The translations under genes and the position numbers were made by a program. Source: Neorhizobium populisoli (GTDB lineage Bacteria; Pseudomonadota; Alphaproteobacteria; Rhizobiales; Rhizobiaceae). From it: a stretch of DNA of 64,000 nucleotides. The stretch lies in NCBI RefSeq assembly GCF_019430945.1, contig NZ_JAHYCB010000003.1, positions 248,001 through 312,000 on the forward strand, in the 5' to 3' direction. The notes under the pieces are model-generated. The model worked only from the letters and a program-made list of their open reading frames with translations. It made no database searches and was not told where the DNA came from. Below, one piece after another: positions 26,599-34,251 of the stretch (its first letter is position 1; every line of letters starts with the position of its first letter).

Positions 26599-27093
26599 CT
26601 ACTGCGGGATCGTTTGAACCTCTTTTGACCCCGACAGGTTCTGCCGCATACTCACAATCTGGCTTGAACGTACCAACAACTTATAGTCATTGATCTGAAT
26701 TAGTTTACCAGCGATCAGATTATAGACGGGAACGTTGACGTAATAGCAATTCTCGGTCAGCAGGTTATATCGTGAAGCCGATTGACCCAGCGCGTGTTCG
26801 GATATTGCAAAGCTGATACCGGCTGCGGCGAAAATCCCGACAACGTGGACAGTGAAAACGGGCAGACCGGTTCGGTATCGAGCGCTCATAAAAAACAGGA
26901 GCGTCATGATAAAACCCGCGACTAGGCCGATCAGCAAGACAGCCCAATCCGGTTCTATTACGCGACCCGCATAATTGCCACCGATCGCGAAACCGGTACC
27001 GAGGCCGAACGAAACCATCGTGAACATCGCTGACACGATCCAGCCTAGCAGAAAAGGAAAAATGCGGTCAGTCAAGATATGAGCCTCTGTCAA
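26599..27093 (-). CDS. Integral membrane protein (164 aa), unknown
   Basis: Hydrophobic segments occur at about 12-38, 48-70 and 78-97, giving three or more membrane helices, followed by a roughly 65-residue hydrophilic C-terminal part with two nearby strands. The only upstream start codon is TTG at 27093, with no ATG in the N-terminal part. The product could be a holin-like or exclusion protein, but 164 residues with a long soluble tail fits neither well. Function unknown. Confidence 0.6.
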   Translation of the reverse strand: MTEAHILTDRIFPFLLGWIVSAMFTMVSFGLGTGFAIGGNYAGRVIEPDWAVLLIGLVAGFIMTLLFFMSARYRTGLPVFTVHVVGIFAAAGISFAISEHALGQSASRYNLLTENCYYVNVPVYNLIAGKLIQINDYKLLVRSSQIVSMRQNLSGSKEVQTIPQ

Positions 27094-27510
27094 GCCGTCT
27101 CGGGATCGCCTATCAGGATCAGATTAACTTTTAAGTCCAAAAAATGGAATAATTTTAAGGATTATCGGGTGCGCTGAACGCCGTTGTGGGCATGAAGTCG
27201 GAAAACTGCAGAGCCGTATCAAATGGAATCTGTACAGATAGATATTTTTGCCTGTGCGGCAGGGGGTGTATAGGGGGTCCGTATGCAACCACCTTATAGA
27301 GGCATCAAGGAAGCGCGGGAACTCTCAGCGCTACTTGGCAGCAAGGACAGCCGCGAACGCGCTGTGTGACGCTCCTGTGGGTCCTGCTGCTGCAATGCAC
27401 GCGCTCCCCTGCCCTACGCTCGACAGCTACACAGCCAGGCCAAACACAGCATGGAAAAGCCCGGCCGTTTCCGACCGGGCTAAGTCCGATTGCGCAATCA
27501 GACCGTACGC
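27094..27510. other. Intergenic region with palindrome and tiny frame
   Basis: Roughly 410 bp. It contains ATCTGTACAGAT (27228-27239), a perfect 12-bp palindrome that could be an operator. It also holds a 28-codon frame at 27283-27369 (MQPPYRGIKEARELSALLGS...) preceded by a G-rich stretch that might act as a ribosome binding site. A terminator lies at 27455-27481. Most of the rest looks non-coding. Confidence 0.4.
27455..27481 (-). terminator. Rho-independent terminator
   Basis: On the minus strand AGCCCGGTC and GGCCGGGCT pair (with minor mismatch) around a short loop and are followed by TTTTCC. It lies 30 bp downstream of the stop of the gene at 27511-27903. Confidence 0.7.
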
Positions 27511-27903
27511 TTACTTGGTCTTTGCCTTCTTCGACTTTGCACGTCCAACCTTAAGCCGTTCGCTGCGCTCCATCGAGTGGACTGCGATCTTGTCTTGCAA
27601 CTCCTTGTCCGAGTTGATTACGTCCTTCGCAGCCTTCAACACTTCCGCGACCGCATCGAGATCAGCAGCCTTAAACAGTTTGCTGCCAGCGATTTCGAAT
27701 CCGTTGCGTCCGATCCGCACAACATATCCAGCACCGTCTTTGCGGAACCACAGCGACCTGCTGCTGATCTGCTTGCCGTCCTTGACCTGACCAGCATATG
27801 CGATCTGCGTGTCGATCTTGCTGTTGAAGATTTCCAGCGGGTTACGACCACCAACCGGGCTAGTCGTTGCTGCGGACTTGAGAACTTCCAAAGCGTTTGC
27901 CAT
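27511..27903 (-). CDS. Small phage protein, paralogue of the protein at 22313-22732
   Basis: A 130-residue protein with SLWFRKDGAGYVVRIGRNGF, then FKAADLDAVAEVLKAAKDVI and KELQDKI, paralleling the other copy (WIKVTDHNKFVIKIGRLGF and the following helix). The C-terminus is strongly basic (RLKVGRAKSKKAKTK), suggesting nucleic-acid binding. It starts at an ATG with AGGTAGATC upstream and ends 30 bp before a terminator. Two diverged copies in one prophage suggest distinct roles for the same small fold. Confidence 0.7.
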   Translation of the reverse strand: MANALEVLKSAATTSPVGGRNPLEIFNSKIDTQIAYAGQVKDGKQISSRSLWFRKDGAGYVVRIGRNGFEIAGSKLFKAADLDAVAEVLKAAKDVINSDKELQDKIAVHSMERSERLKVGRAKSKKAKTK

Positions 27904-27989
27904 TTCGATCTACCTTTGCACCAGCAGCACCGTTGCTGCTGTGCCTCTCTATCAATAGCCTTTGATCGAACAGGGCGAGCGTTATCTTC

Positions 27990-28610
27990 CTATTTCTCCA
28001 ACTCTTTTTTCAACAAGCGAGATACTTGCGTGGATACGAATAGAGCACCATTGGGCGTTCTGTGACCGTCTTCGTTCAACTTACGTGCCAATGCTGCTGG
28101 CCCTTCAACACCGCTGTCTATGAGCCTCTTAAGGACTGGTAGAATGCTTTCTTCATAGCTCCGCATCGCATTGGCTTTCTCCGCTTGAACACCACCGAGT
28201 CTAACGCCTCGTGCCTTTGCCGCTTGCAATGCTGCTTTAGTGCGCTCGCTTATCATCTTGCGTTCCTTCTGTGCGAGGATCGCAAACAGATGTAATTGGA
28301 ACTCATCTGCATCTGGCATGTCCGCGCAACGGAACTTCAAGCCCTCGTCCATCTGATTCATGATGAAACTTGCACGACGAGACAAGCGATCCAATTTGGC
28401 AACGATCAGTGTGGCCTTGTTCGCTTTAGCGAATGCGATTGCCTTGTTTAGTTCCTCACGTTCATCGTTCTTGCCGCTTTCGACTTCGATGAACTCCGCG
28501 ATTGGCTGATACACTTGGCAAGCATTGCGTTGCGCTTCAAGCCCTAATCCGCTCTGCCCTTGCTTCTGTGTGGATACGCGATAATACGCGACATAAGTTG
28601 CAGGTTGCAT
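27990..28610 (-). CDS. Small serine recombinase (resolvase/invertase type)
   Basis: From the ATG at 28610 the protein is about 206 residues: VAYYRVSTQKQGQSGLGLEA carries nucleophile Ser13, and IVAKLDRLSRRASF contains the catalytic-arginine motif. A helical hinge follows (ISERTKAALQAAKARGVRLG), and the C-terminal part ends in a helix-turn-helix-like segment (GPAALARKLNEDGHRTPNGA). Upstream ATGs at 28619 and 28634 are alternatives. It is separate from the large integrase, so the phage may invert or resolve another DNA segment, or use this protein as an excision or regulatory factor. No obvious flanking inverted segment is seen. Confidence 0.82.
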   Translation of the reverse strand: MQPATYVAYYRVSTQKQGQSGLGLEAQRNACQVYQPIAEFIEVESGKNDEREELNKAIAFAKANKATLIVAKLDRLSRRASFIMNQMDEGLKFRCADMPDADEFQLHLFAILAQKERKMISERTKAALQAAKARGVRLGGVQAEKANAMRSYEESILPVLKRLIDSGVEGPAALARKLNEDGHRTPNGALFVSTQVSRLLKKELEK

Positions 28611-28765
28611 TGGTTGCATTCTCCTTCGGCACAAACAACGTGCGTTGCTCGTTCCTGCTGCCGAAAAGAATGAAGGGCAAGAAGCCTTTTCGGTTGCCCT
28701 ATGATTGCAAAGGCTTAGACTATTATGCCCTACGGTTTTCTGACCATTTCATCGGAAATATCGTG

Positions 28766-29638
28766 CTATATTGTAGCGGGCGGCTGATTATCTGTTCCTA
28801 CGCGCTGCAAATAGGATGCATCGTTGTTTGACTGTTGTTCCGGTTGATCTTCTCTATAAAGAGACAGGTAGTCGCCCAATTTTTCCTTTAAAGTTACCCC
28901 CCAAAACTGTTCAACTGCCCATGATAATTCCTCTTTGACTTTCTGCTCAAGTTCGGCTTCTTCCTTACTTGGTGTCCGCTTCGGACCAAGCACCATGATG
29001 CCGCTATCAAACTCGTCCAGCCTTGAAGACTCGGTTCTTATGTAATCAAGGCTTTCTGCAACACTGTCCAGCCAGTCAACTACTTCTGTACCGAAAAGAA
29101 ACTCTGCTCGTCGCGAAATTTCCCAAACTCTGTCCACATGCGTATGGTCTATCATGCGACGGTGCCAAGTGAGCCGATCCAACTCGACAAGAGCGTTGTA
29201 GATTTCGATGCGCTTTTCGAAAAGCGCAAGCCTACTCTCCCGTTCGGAATTATCTCTAGCAATTTTGACCTGTTCAATGATCAGCGCTGTTTGATCCTGC
29301 ATCGCTTTTGTTTGAGCCTCTAGAAACTTTGCCTGTTCCTTCGCCTGTTCGGCTTGCTCTTTTGCAGCATCGGACTGCTCCTGCATTACTGCGCGGTTGT
29401 CCGCGATTTCCTTTCGTTGCAGCGCAAGTTCCTGTGATTGGATCATGGTCGCGACGAACAGCCAGAGGAATGCCAGTGGCGCGAAGAATCCGGCGAGTGC
29501 ATCGCCTTGATTGTTGAGCGGCAAGGCGGCGAAGTTCTTGATAAAATCGACCTCGATGAAGCCAAATCCAATCGCCGCGACTGTGTAGGCGAAGGTCGCG
29601 CCAAAGCCGAATATCAGCCAGCCGTTCTTTTTCATCAT
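28766..29638 (-). CDS. Two-helix membrane protein with coiled coil, Abi-like (290 aa)
   Basis: Starting at MMKKNGWLIF, two membrane helices (about 5-27 and 46-66) are followed by a coiled coil beginning SQELALQRKEIADNRAVMQE. The pattern GDALAGFFAPLAFLWLFVAT followed by QSQELALQRKEI resembles the N-terminus of putative AbiC-type phage abortive-infection proteins as I remember them. The C-terminal domain (about 140-290) is helical and acidic. It sits alone on the minus strand, divergent from the pair at 29721, a typical moron position. A defence or superinfection-exclusion role is inferred only. Confidence 0.6.
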   Translation of the reverse strand: MMKKNGWLIFGFGATFAYTVAAIGFGFIEVDFIKNFAALPLNNQGDALAGFFAPLAFLWLFVATMIQSQELALQRKEIADNRAVMQEQSDAAKEQAEQAKEQAKFLEAQTKAMQDQTALIIEQVKIARDNSERESRLALFEKRIEIYNALVELDRLTWHRRMIDHTHVDRVWEISRRAEFLFGTEVVDWLDSVAESLDYIRTESSRLDEFDSGIMVLGPKRTPSKEEAELEQKVKEELSWAVEQFWGVTLKEKLGDYLSLYREDQPEQQSNNDASYLQRVGTDNQPPATI

Positions 29639-29720
29639 TCCATCGCCTATGTAGGATTCTATAATTTTCAACCCGTATCAACGCCACTATACCTGTGCGT
29701 GAGATTCGCGGGAGTGGCCG

Positions 29721-29996
29721 GTGGAAACAATTCTATACGCTTACCAGATGTCGCCGGGTTCCGATGACTTGCTTTGGTTTGCCGAGACTGCCGAGGAATG
29801 CCATCTCGCCGCGATTGCGCAGCGGGCCGAAATGCTCGCGGAAAACGGTGGTACGCAACTTGGCGCGATGGCCGTTTATCGGTTTGTCTTCCGCGACCTG
29901 AAACCGATTGAACTTGTCTGGGTGCTAAACGAGGAACGGTCTATCGTGGATATCGCCGCTGTTGACCGGCGGCTTATAGCGGTGATTGCAGAATGA
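29721..29996 (+). CDS. Hypothetical small phage protein (91 aa)
   Basis: GTG start preceded by GGGAG at 6 bp. The protein is soluble and mixed (METILYAYQMSPGSDD, then an Ala-rich helix, then RFVFRDLKPIELVWVLN). Its stop overlaps the start of the next gene in an ATGA. No family recognised. Confidence 0.65.
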   Translation: METILYAYQMSPGSDDLLWFAETAEECHLAAIAQRAEMLAENGGTQLGAMAVYRFVFRDLKPIELVWVLNEERSIVDIAAVDRRLIAVIAE

Positions 29997-30232
29997 AGCG
30001 GGCAATTCGGATCGAGGATAAGCCGTGGCCGCGTTCATTCCATTTCGGGCATGTCGGCCCGGATCGTTTCAGCAAGACGATGGAATGCGTTCGGAAAGCC
30101 GGTGGCACCTATTTCCCTTATCACACCGATGATGAGGAAGGCCTGTTCGCGGTCTCGTTCCCCAATGAAGCCAGCTTTTACGAGTTCATGCGGCTGGTCA
30201 ATTACAAGCCACGCCGGATTGATCTTCGCTAG
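29993..30232 (+). CDS. Hypothetical small phage protein (79 aa)
   Basis: Translationally coupled to the upstream gene by a 4-bp ATGA overlap. A basic, aromatic-rich protein (KPWPRSFHFGHVGPDRFSKT) with a compact alpha/beta look and a GLFAVSFPNEASFYEFMRLV segment. It could be a small nucleic-acid or ligand-binding protein. No family recognised. Confidence 0.6.
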   Translation: MKRAIRIEDKPWPRSFHFGHVGPDRFSKTMECVRKAGGTYFPYHTDDEEGLFAVSFPNEASFYEFMRLVNYKPRRIDLR

Positions 30233-30253
30233 TGCGCCACGGCATTGACCGCT

Positions 30254-30811
30254 TTAAACTCGGCTGCGTCCTCTGAAGTCAGTGATACGCCCTTCAACGC
30301 CTTTAAACTTCTCTAAGATTTCGTCGCGCCTTGCCCATATCGCGGGATGGATCGCATACATACCGGACGACCAAGCATCACCGAGTTCTTTTGTCTCGAC
30401 AAAAATGTAATGGCCGAGCAGTTCCCGCATGAGGTCGGTCTTGTACTGGACATGAATGCGCTGCTTACCCTCGCGGAGCCAATGCAACAGAGCTTCAAGT
30501 TCCTGCTTGGGAAGATGGTCGAGGTTTGCAAGGGCCGCCTGCTCGACCCGCTTAGCCTTGGCCCGACCATAGGCGCCCTCTGATTGCCTTTTCTCGTATG
30601 CAGTTTTCCATGTCGCGATTGATCGGAAGACAACGGCGGATGCACCGGCGAATGTCGCCACGGCCCATATATCGATCTGAAAGAAATATTCGGGCTTGGG
30701 GTTCGCATAAAGGTATTCGAGCAGTGTCATACCGAAGCCGACGCAGAATGAAACCGCGCCTGCCGTGCGGCTCGTCAACTTATCAAGTAAAAGCGCAAAG
30801 ATTTCGTACAC
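30254..30811 (-). CDS. Superinfection exclusion protein B (SieB)-like
   Basis: GTG start preceded by GGAGG. Residues about 15-35 (GAVSFCVGFGMTLLEYLY) and 50-68 are two hydrophobic membrane helices. The cytoplasmic part has LDHLPKQELEALLHWLREGK, then MRELLGHYIFVETKELGDAW and YAIHPAIWARRDEILEKF. This matches my memory of SieB of P22/lambda-type prophages, which stops heteroimmune superinfecting phages by blocking macromolecular synthesis. It is the last gene of a leftward block 84 bp after the gene at 30895. Confidence 0.7.
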   Translation of the reverse strand: MYEIFALLLDKLTSRTAGAVSFCVGFGMTLLEYLYANPKPEYFFQIDIWAVATFAGASAVVFRSIATWKTAYEKRQSEGAYGRAKAKRVEQAALANLDHLPKQELEALLHWLREGKQRIHVQYKTDLMRELLGHYIFVETKELGDAWSSGMYAIHPAIWARRDEILEKFKGVEGRITDFRGRSRV

Positions 30812-30894
30812 TGCCGTCCTCCGATTCCAACGCCGCTAATATACCAGCTTGCAATCGGGGGAGGAAACTTGAGGGTGATATGTCCCCGGCAATT

Positions 30895-31458
30895 TTAGAT
30901 TGCCAGCCTGTAGACCATCGCATCTGCCGGGTCTTTGAAACTCGCCAGTACAAGGGGTTCGTATGTGGGGCTGAGGAAGATCGTCGCGAGGTCTTCGATA
31001 CTGCTCGCGGGATTTGGTGGAGCTATCCGCAAGAGGCTTGTCTTGCTTACGCTCACGTCTACGTCGCGGCCAAAGCGCTTCATGAAATCGTATGCCACGA
31101 GATTGTCGCGGATTCGCTGCTTCGATCCAAATTGTGCCCCGGCTCGGGCCGCGTCGATTACGCAAAGCGCGTCCTGGCCTACGCTGGTTGCCGAAATGTC
31201 CACGACACTGCCGATACTCGCCGCGATCTTCAATCGGCTCTCTGCTAGGTCGAGGATACGATGATAATCGCCCATACTGGTATTGAAACTTCTAGGCGCG
31301 AGGACTGCGCGGGATAGACCGTAAAGCCCTGCGGCTGCATTAGCATGTGCCGAGAGGCGTTGTGAGCGGTCAATCTCGTATTCCCATGCTGCCCAATCCG
31401 CTAGGATTTGTCTCTGCTGCTTGATCGTGCCGAAGTGTTTGCCAATGGCTCTGCTCAT
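30895..31458 (-). CDS. Hypothetical phage protein (187 aa)
   Basis: Coupled by a 4-bp ATGA overlap to the gene at 31455, making it the last of four tightly packed genes that include endonuclease I. The sequence is soluble and helical (GTIKQQRQILADWAAWEYEI), with a central VVDISATSVGQDALCVIDAA stretch. No motif is recognised. The neighbourhood suggests a role in phage DNA metabolism or regulation. Confidence 0.65.
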   Translation of the reverse strand: MSRAIGKHFGTIKQQRQILADWAAWEYEIDRSQRLSAHANAAAGLYGLSRAVLAPRSFNTSMGDYHRILDLAESRLKIAASIGSVVDISATSVGQDALCVIDAARAGAQFGSKQRIRDNLVAYDFMKRFGRDVDVSVSKTSLLRIAPPNPASSIEDLATIFLSPTYEPLVLASFKDPADAMVYRLAI

Positions 31459-31877
31459 GCATCACCTCCATTCGCCAGCTTCCACAGCACCATTTCGTTC
31501 TTCGTATTAAACGCGATGAAACCACTGAGTTTGAACGTGACGTTAGGAAATTCGTATGTCGTGGGGACCAATTCGAAGTACCACTTTTTGATTGCCGTCT
31601 CATTGCGGAGGTCCCAGCCGACAACCTCAAGGATTTGATCCGCTTGCACATCGGGATCGCGTTTATTGAAACCCCTGAAAATGCTGTAGGGCACTTCGCG
31701 TTCTATTCGGATGAAGTGATCGTATTGGGTGCTGGCTTCTAAGAGACGACCATCATTCGCTTGCCTGTGATTGTAAGCAAGAAACTTCAGGATTTTGAAT
31801 AATACGTTTAGGACGCGATCTTTGATTGGCTTCGGAAGCCGCTTGATCCTCGCTGCGAGTTTTGCTTTGATACTCAT
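31455..31877 (-). CDS. Hypothetical phage protein (140 aa)
   Basis: Starting at MSIKAKLAARIKRLPKPIKD, the N-terminus is a basic amphipathic helix followed by a hydrophobic helix (VLNVLFKILKFLAY) that could touch membrane or DNA. The rest is mixed alpha/beta with VVGWDLRNETAIKKWYFELV and FNTKNEMVLWKLANGG. It is coupled to its neighbours by ATGA overlaps on both sides. Function unknown. Confidence 0.65.
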   Translation of the reverse strand: MSIKAKLAARIKRLPKPIKDRVLNVLFKILKFLAYNHRQANDGRLLEASTQYDHFIRIEREVPYSIFRGFNKRDPDVQADQILEVVGWDLRNETAIKKWYFELVPTTYEFPNVTFKLSGFIAFNTKNEMVLWKLANGGDA

Positions 31878-32188
31878 GCTTTCCTCCATGCGATACCATG
31901 CTTGTCGCACCAGTCGCCGTAGGTCGTCTTGCTTCCCTTGTTGATCGGTGCTTTCGGATTTTGAAATACCATTTCGATTTGCCAGTCAGGGTTCTGCTTC
32001 TTGACTGCCAACATCTTAGTGCGCTCTTCTAGTGGGAAATTCCCCTTCGCTTCGACAATCCGCTTATTGGCTTCATCGATGAAATCAGGAATGTATGTGT
32101 GTGAAATTGTGTAGGAGAGCTTGTGCGTTTCGTAGGTATAGGTTGGACCTAGTTGCGCTGCTACCTTCTCTTCAAGTCGGTTTCTCAT
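31874..32188 (-). CDS. T7-type endonuclease I (Holliday-junction resolvase)
   Basis: A 104-residue protein strikingly like T7 gp3: RLEEKV near the N-terminus, SHTYIPDF with Asp35, IVEAKG with Glu46 and Lys48, and TTYGDWCDKHGI at the C-terminus, matching the PDF, ExK and SYGEFCEKHG features of T7 endonuclease I. It resolves branched DNA during replication and packaging. The T7 protein is longer, so this is a compact version. It is coupled by 4-bp overlaps to the HTH gene upstream and an unknown gene downstream. No T7-type polymerase or RNA polymerase is present in the prophage. Confidence 0.92.
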   Translation of the reverse strand: MRNRLEEKVAAQLGPTYTYETHKLSYTISHTYIPDFIDEANKRIVEAKGNFPLEERTKMLAVKKQNPDWQIEMVFQNPKAPINKGSKTTYGDWCDKHGIAWRKA

Positions 32189-32427
32189 AGATCACTGCCA
32201 CCGTTCCGTGCTGCAATGTAATCCTGCACCATCTGCTTTCTGTGCAGTCTTCCGAACTCGCGTTGGATTGTCTCCTGCGTCTTCATCTTTCTGTAGATGC
32301 TCGTGTGCTCGACGTTCAGTATCTTACCAATGTCGTTGAACGAATATCCTTGTGCGCGTAGTTGAAGCGCCTTCGTGAAGCTTTCAGGCGTGAGTAGGTT
32401 GAATGGACTGTCTTTTCGCTTTGTCAT
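32185..32427 (-). CDS. Small helix-turn-helix protein (80 aa)
   Basis: Residues about 15-50 form a helix-turn-helix of resolvase or sigma-region-4 type: FTKALQLRAQGYSFNDIGKI followed by LNVEHTSIYRKMK, with the glycine-turn pattern typical of such motifs. The C-terminus is a charged helix. It is the first gene of the leftward operon with endonuclease I, overlapping it by 4 bp. It might regulate that operon or act as a small terminase-like DNA-binding protein; no cI-like repressor was found elsewhere. Confidence 0.75.
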   Translation of the reverse strand: MTKRKDSPFNLLTPESFTKALQLRAQGYSFNDIGKILNVEHTSIYRKMKTQETIQREFGRLHRKQMVQDYIAARNGGSDL

Positions 32428-32543
32428 TGGAAAATACCTTCGTGATTAAACTTCGTGGTATTTACCAACCTGCTCCATATGAGGCTTCAAACCGCTGTCT
32501 GCGTTTAAATATTCGAGCATCCCTCGGTTCTTAAAGGCATTGT

Positions 32544-33311
32544 ATGGACCTCTCTAATATCAGTTCGGCGTTCGCGTCATTCATCGACACGCTTACGCGA
32601 AAGCCACTGGCTACCGTATTCGGTCTTAATCTCATTGGCTTATTCGCGGGTATTGGTCTGCTTGGATATGTCGCACTGTCCGACCCTGATCGAACATTCA
32701 AACTGGTCGAGTATTTCACCAGCTCGCAGTCTTCGATAATCGAACCCATCGCTGTGCCTATTCCACCGGAAGAAGAAGCGAAGCGACTACAGGAAAGCAT
32801 TCCCCGCGATAAACTGACCTGTGCGGCAATCGATGAGGTTGGCAAGCAATTGGATGCCGACCGTGCTACGTTTTGGACATTCAGCAATGGCAGTTATGGC
32901 CTTGGCGGCGTGCCCTTCAACTATGCGAATGTCCATTGCCCCTTCGTAAAAGAGGGCATCGCCTTTATCCCCGATGACTTCCAGAAAATCCCCAACAGCA
33001 TCAGCGCGGAAACAAATGCCGTACTTTTTCCAAATGCCGAGGCTACCGAATGCGGGTACTGGCGACGCGATCAGATTTCATCGCCATACCTGCGAGCGGG
33101 ATTGAAAAGCCTAGGCAGCGTCGAGATGGTTCAATGCGGTGTCCGTGACCGTCGGGGCATCCCCATCGGCAAGATCGTGCTGTCCTGGCGCGATCATGAA
33201 GCCCGAGATATTCCAGCTATCCTCAAGACGCTCAAGACGACCGGCGAGGCTATTGGCCGTTTCAACACGCCGTCGATCAATTTGACTGATCTTCCTTTGG
33301 CTTCACCCTAG
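32544..33311 (+). CDS. Membrane-anchored GAF-like sensor-type protein (255 aa)
   Basis: One membrane helix at about 22-45 (ATVFGLNLIGLFAGIGLLGY) is followed by a linker and a soluble domain from about 90 to 235. That domain begins DKLTCAAIDEVGKQLDADRA and contains ATFWTFSNGSYGLGGVPFNY and IPIGKIVLSWRD, a pattern like GAF-type domains of membrane-linked phage proteins. The ATG has AAAGG 6 bp upstream. The 3' end overlaps the convergent gene at 33277 by 35 bp. What it senses or binds is unknown. Confidence 0.65.
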   Translation: MDLSNISSAFASFIDTLTRKPLATVFGLNLIGLFAGIGLLGYVALSDPDRTFKLVEYFTSSQSSIIEPIAVPIPPEEEAKRLQESIPRDKLTCAAIDEVGKQLDADRATFWTFSNGSYGLGGVPFNYANVHCPFVKEGIAFIPDDFQKIPNSISAETNAVLFPNAEATECGYWRRDQISSPYLRAGLKSLGSVEMVQCGVRDRRGIPIGKIVLSWRDHEARDIPAILKTLKTTGEAIGRFNTPSINLTDLPLASP

Positions 33312-33567
33312 TCGCACGTTTGGAAACCCTAGCCGGCAACGCTAGGCGACTACAGTCTCTTTTAACGGGCGCGTTATCGTTCGTCTTGGCGGTAAGTTCC
33401 AGGCCAAATAACTTGACCTTGTGGAGGTCAAGACAACGCATAATGATTGCCGCGACGATCATCACGACAACTATTGCAAAGGCGAGAGCGATGATGACGG
33501 TAGCGGGGGCATCAGCGAAATACATCCCCAACCGCGCCACACGCCCGAGAATGAACGATACGTCCAT
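33277..33567 (-). CDS. Small membrane protein with basic tail (96 aa)
   Basis: One long hydrophobic helix (ATVIIALAFAIVVVMIVAAI, about 21-44), then a short cytoplasmic helix and a basic C-terminus (KRATRVKPKEDQSN). The small size and single strong helix leave a class III holin or an inner-membrane regulator as possibilities, but neither is supported by a lysis gene nearby. It converges with and overlaps the GAF-like gene. Confidence 0.55.
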   Translation of the reverse strand: MDVSFILGRVARLGMYFADAPATVIIALAFAIVVVMIVAAIIMRCLDLHKVKLFGLELTAKTNDNAPVKRDCSRLALPARVSKRATRVKPKEDQSN

Positions 33568-33639
33568 CGAGGGTCCTGTAACTCGTTGAAGATGTCGCTT
33601 CGCTTCCCGGTTTTGTGTGACAGTACTGGCCGTCCGCGT

Positions 33640-33662
33640 GTCCCGTCATGCGGGACCTTTTG
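33640..33662 (+). terminator. Putative rho-independent terminator
   Basis: GTCCCG (33640-33645) and CGGGAC (33651-33656) form a short stem followed by CTTTTG. It could end a rightward transcript from the gene at 32544, but the stem is only 6 bp. Confidence 0.5.
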
Positions 33663-33981
33663 TAAACCGGTCTTCGGGTTCTAATGTGTCCGAGAGAAAC
33701 TAAACTACATCTGGTTTCGTCTTATCTAAGCTACGAAGATCCCAACCAGTATAGAGACCTTCCAGTAAACCGCTTCCGCGGGCTCACTCATTTATCCGGT
33801 TCGCGCTTGAATGCGCTACTTTGAATATAGCTCGGATTCCTATTCGGACAATAGGTTCTGAAATTTATCTGTGGAAACTTGCTTCCCCGATCTTAGCAAA
33901 CCGTAAGTTCGTGTTCGGTAGATATCCCGTGTATGTACGGGTGATGTTCACCGTCTGTTGGACGAATATTAGGCCGGTGAA

Positions 33982-34025
33982 TAAAACAAAACGGAGTGAC
34001 CGGCAGAAGCCAGATCACTCCGTTA
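33982..34025 (-). terminator. Rho-independent terminator
   Basis: AACGGAGTGA (33990-33999) and TCACTCCGTT (34015-34024) form a perfect 10-bp stem around a 15-base loop. On the minus strand the stem is followed by TTGTTTTAT. No leftward coding gene lies upstream, so the terminated transcript may be non-coding. Confidence 0.65.
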
Positions 34026-34251
34026 CGATTACAAGCCGCATCTCGTTGGATCGCGGGAAGCTCAATATCTGTTTTGTTGTCGGTGCGCTACCGGGCAATT
34101 AACTTATGTTAAAAACGGGACTTGCTGCACCCTAGCACCTCATCGGGACAAACGTTTCGTTGACGCTACCAAACTCATATCGTTAGAAAACGCCCGTCGG
34201 AAATGACGCAATGAGCGGTGAACACTGCCAGCAAGGCGCACAGGTGAGGAA

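Larger units (their letters stand above)
33568..34251. other. Gene-free stretch with serial hairpins
   Basis: About 680 bp without a supportable gene. It contains inverted repeats CCTATT-cggac-AATAGG (33838-33854), CCCGT-gtatgt-ACGGG (33928-33942 or so) and TTCACCG/CGGTGAA (about 33945-33981), and two terminators. A 93-residue rightward frame from TTG at 33821 runs through the terminator stem and is probably not a gene. The region may hold an untranslated RNA ending at 33982. Confidence 0.4.

Noticed and set aside
33821-34102. 93-codon rightward frame from TTG
   Set aside because: It runs through the stem of a strong terminator and has no ribosome binding site.
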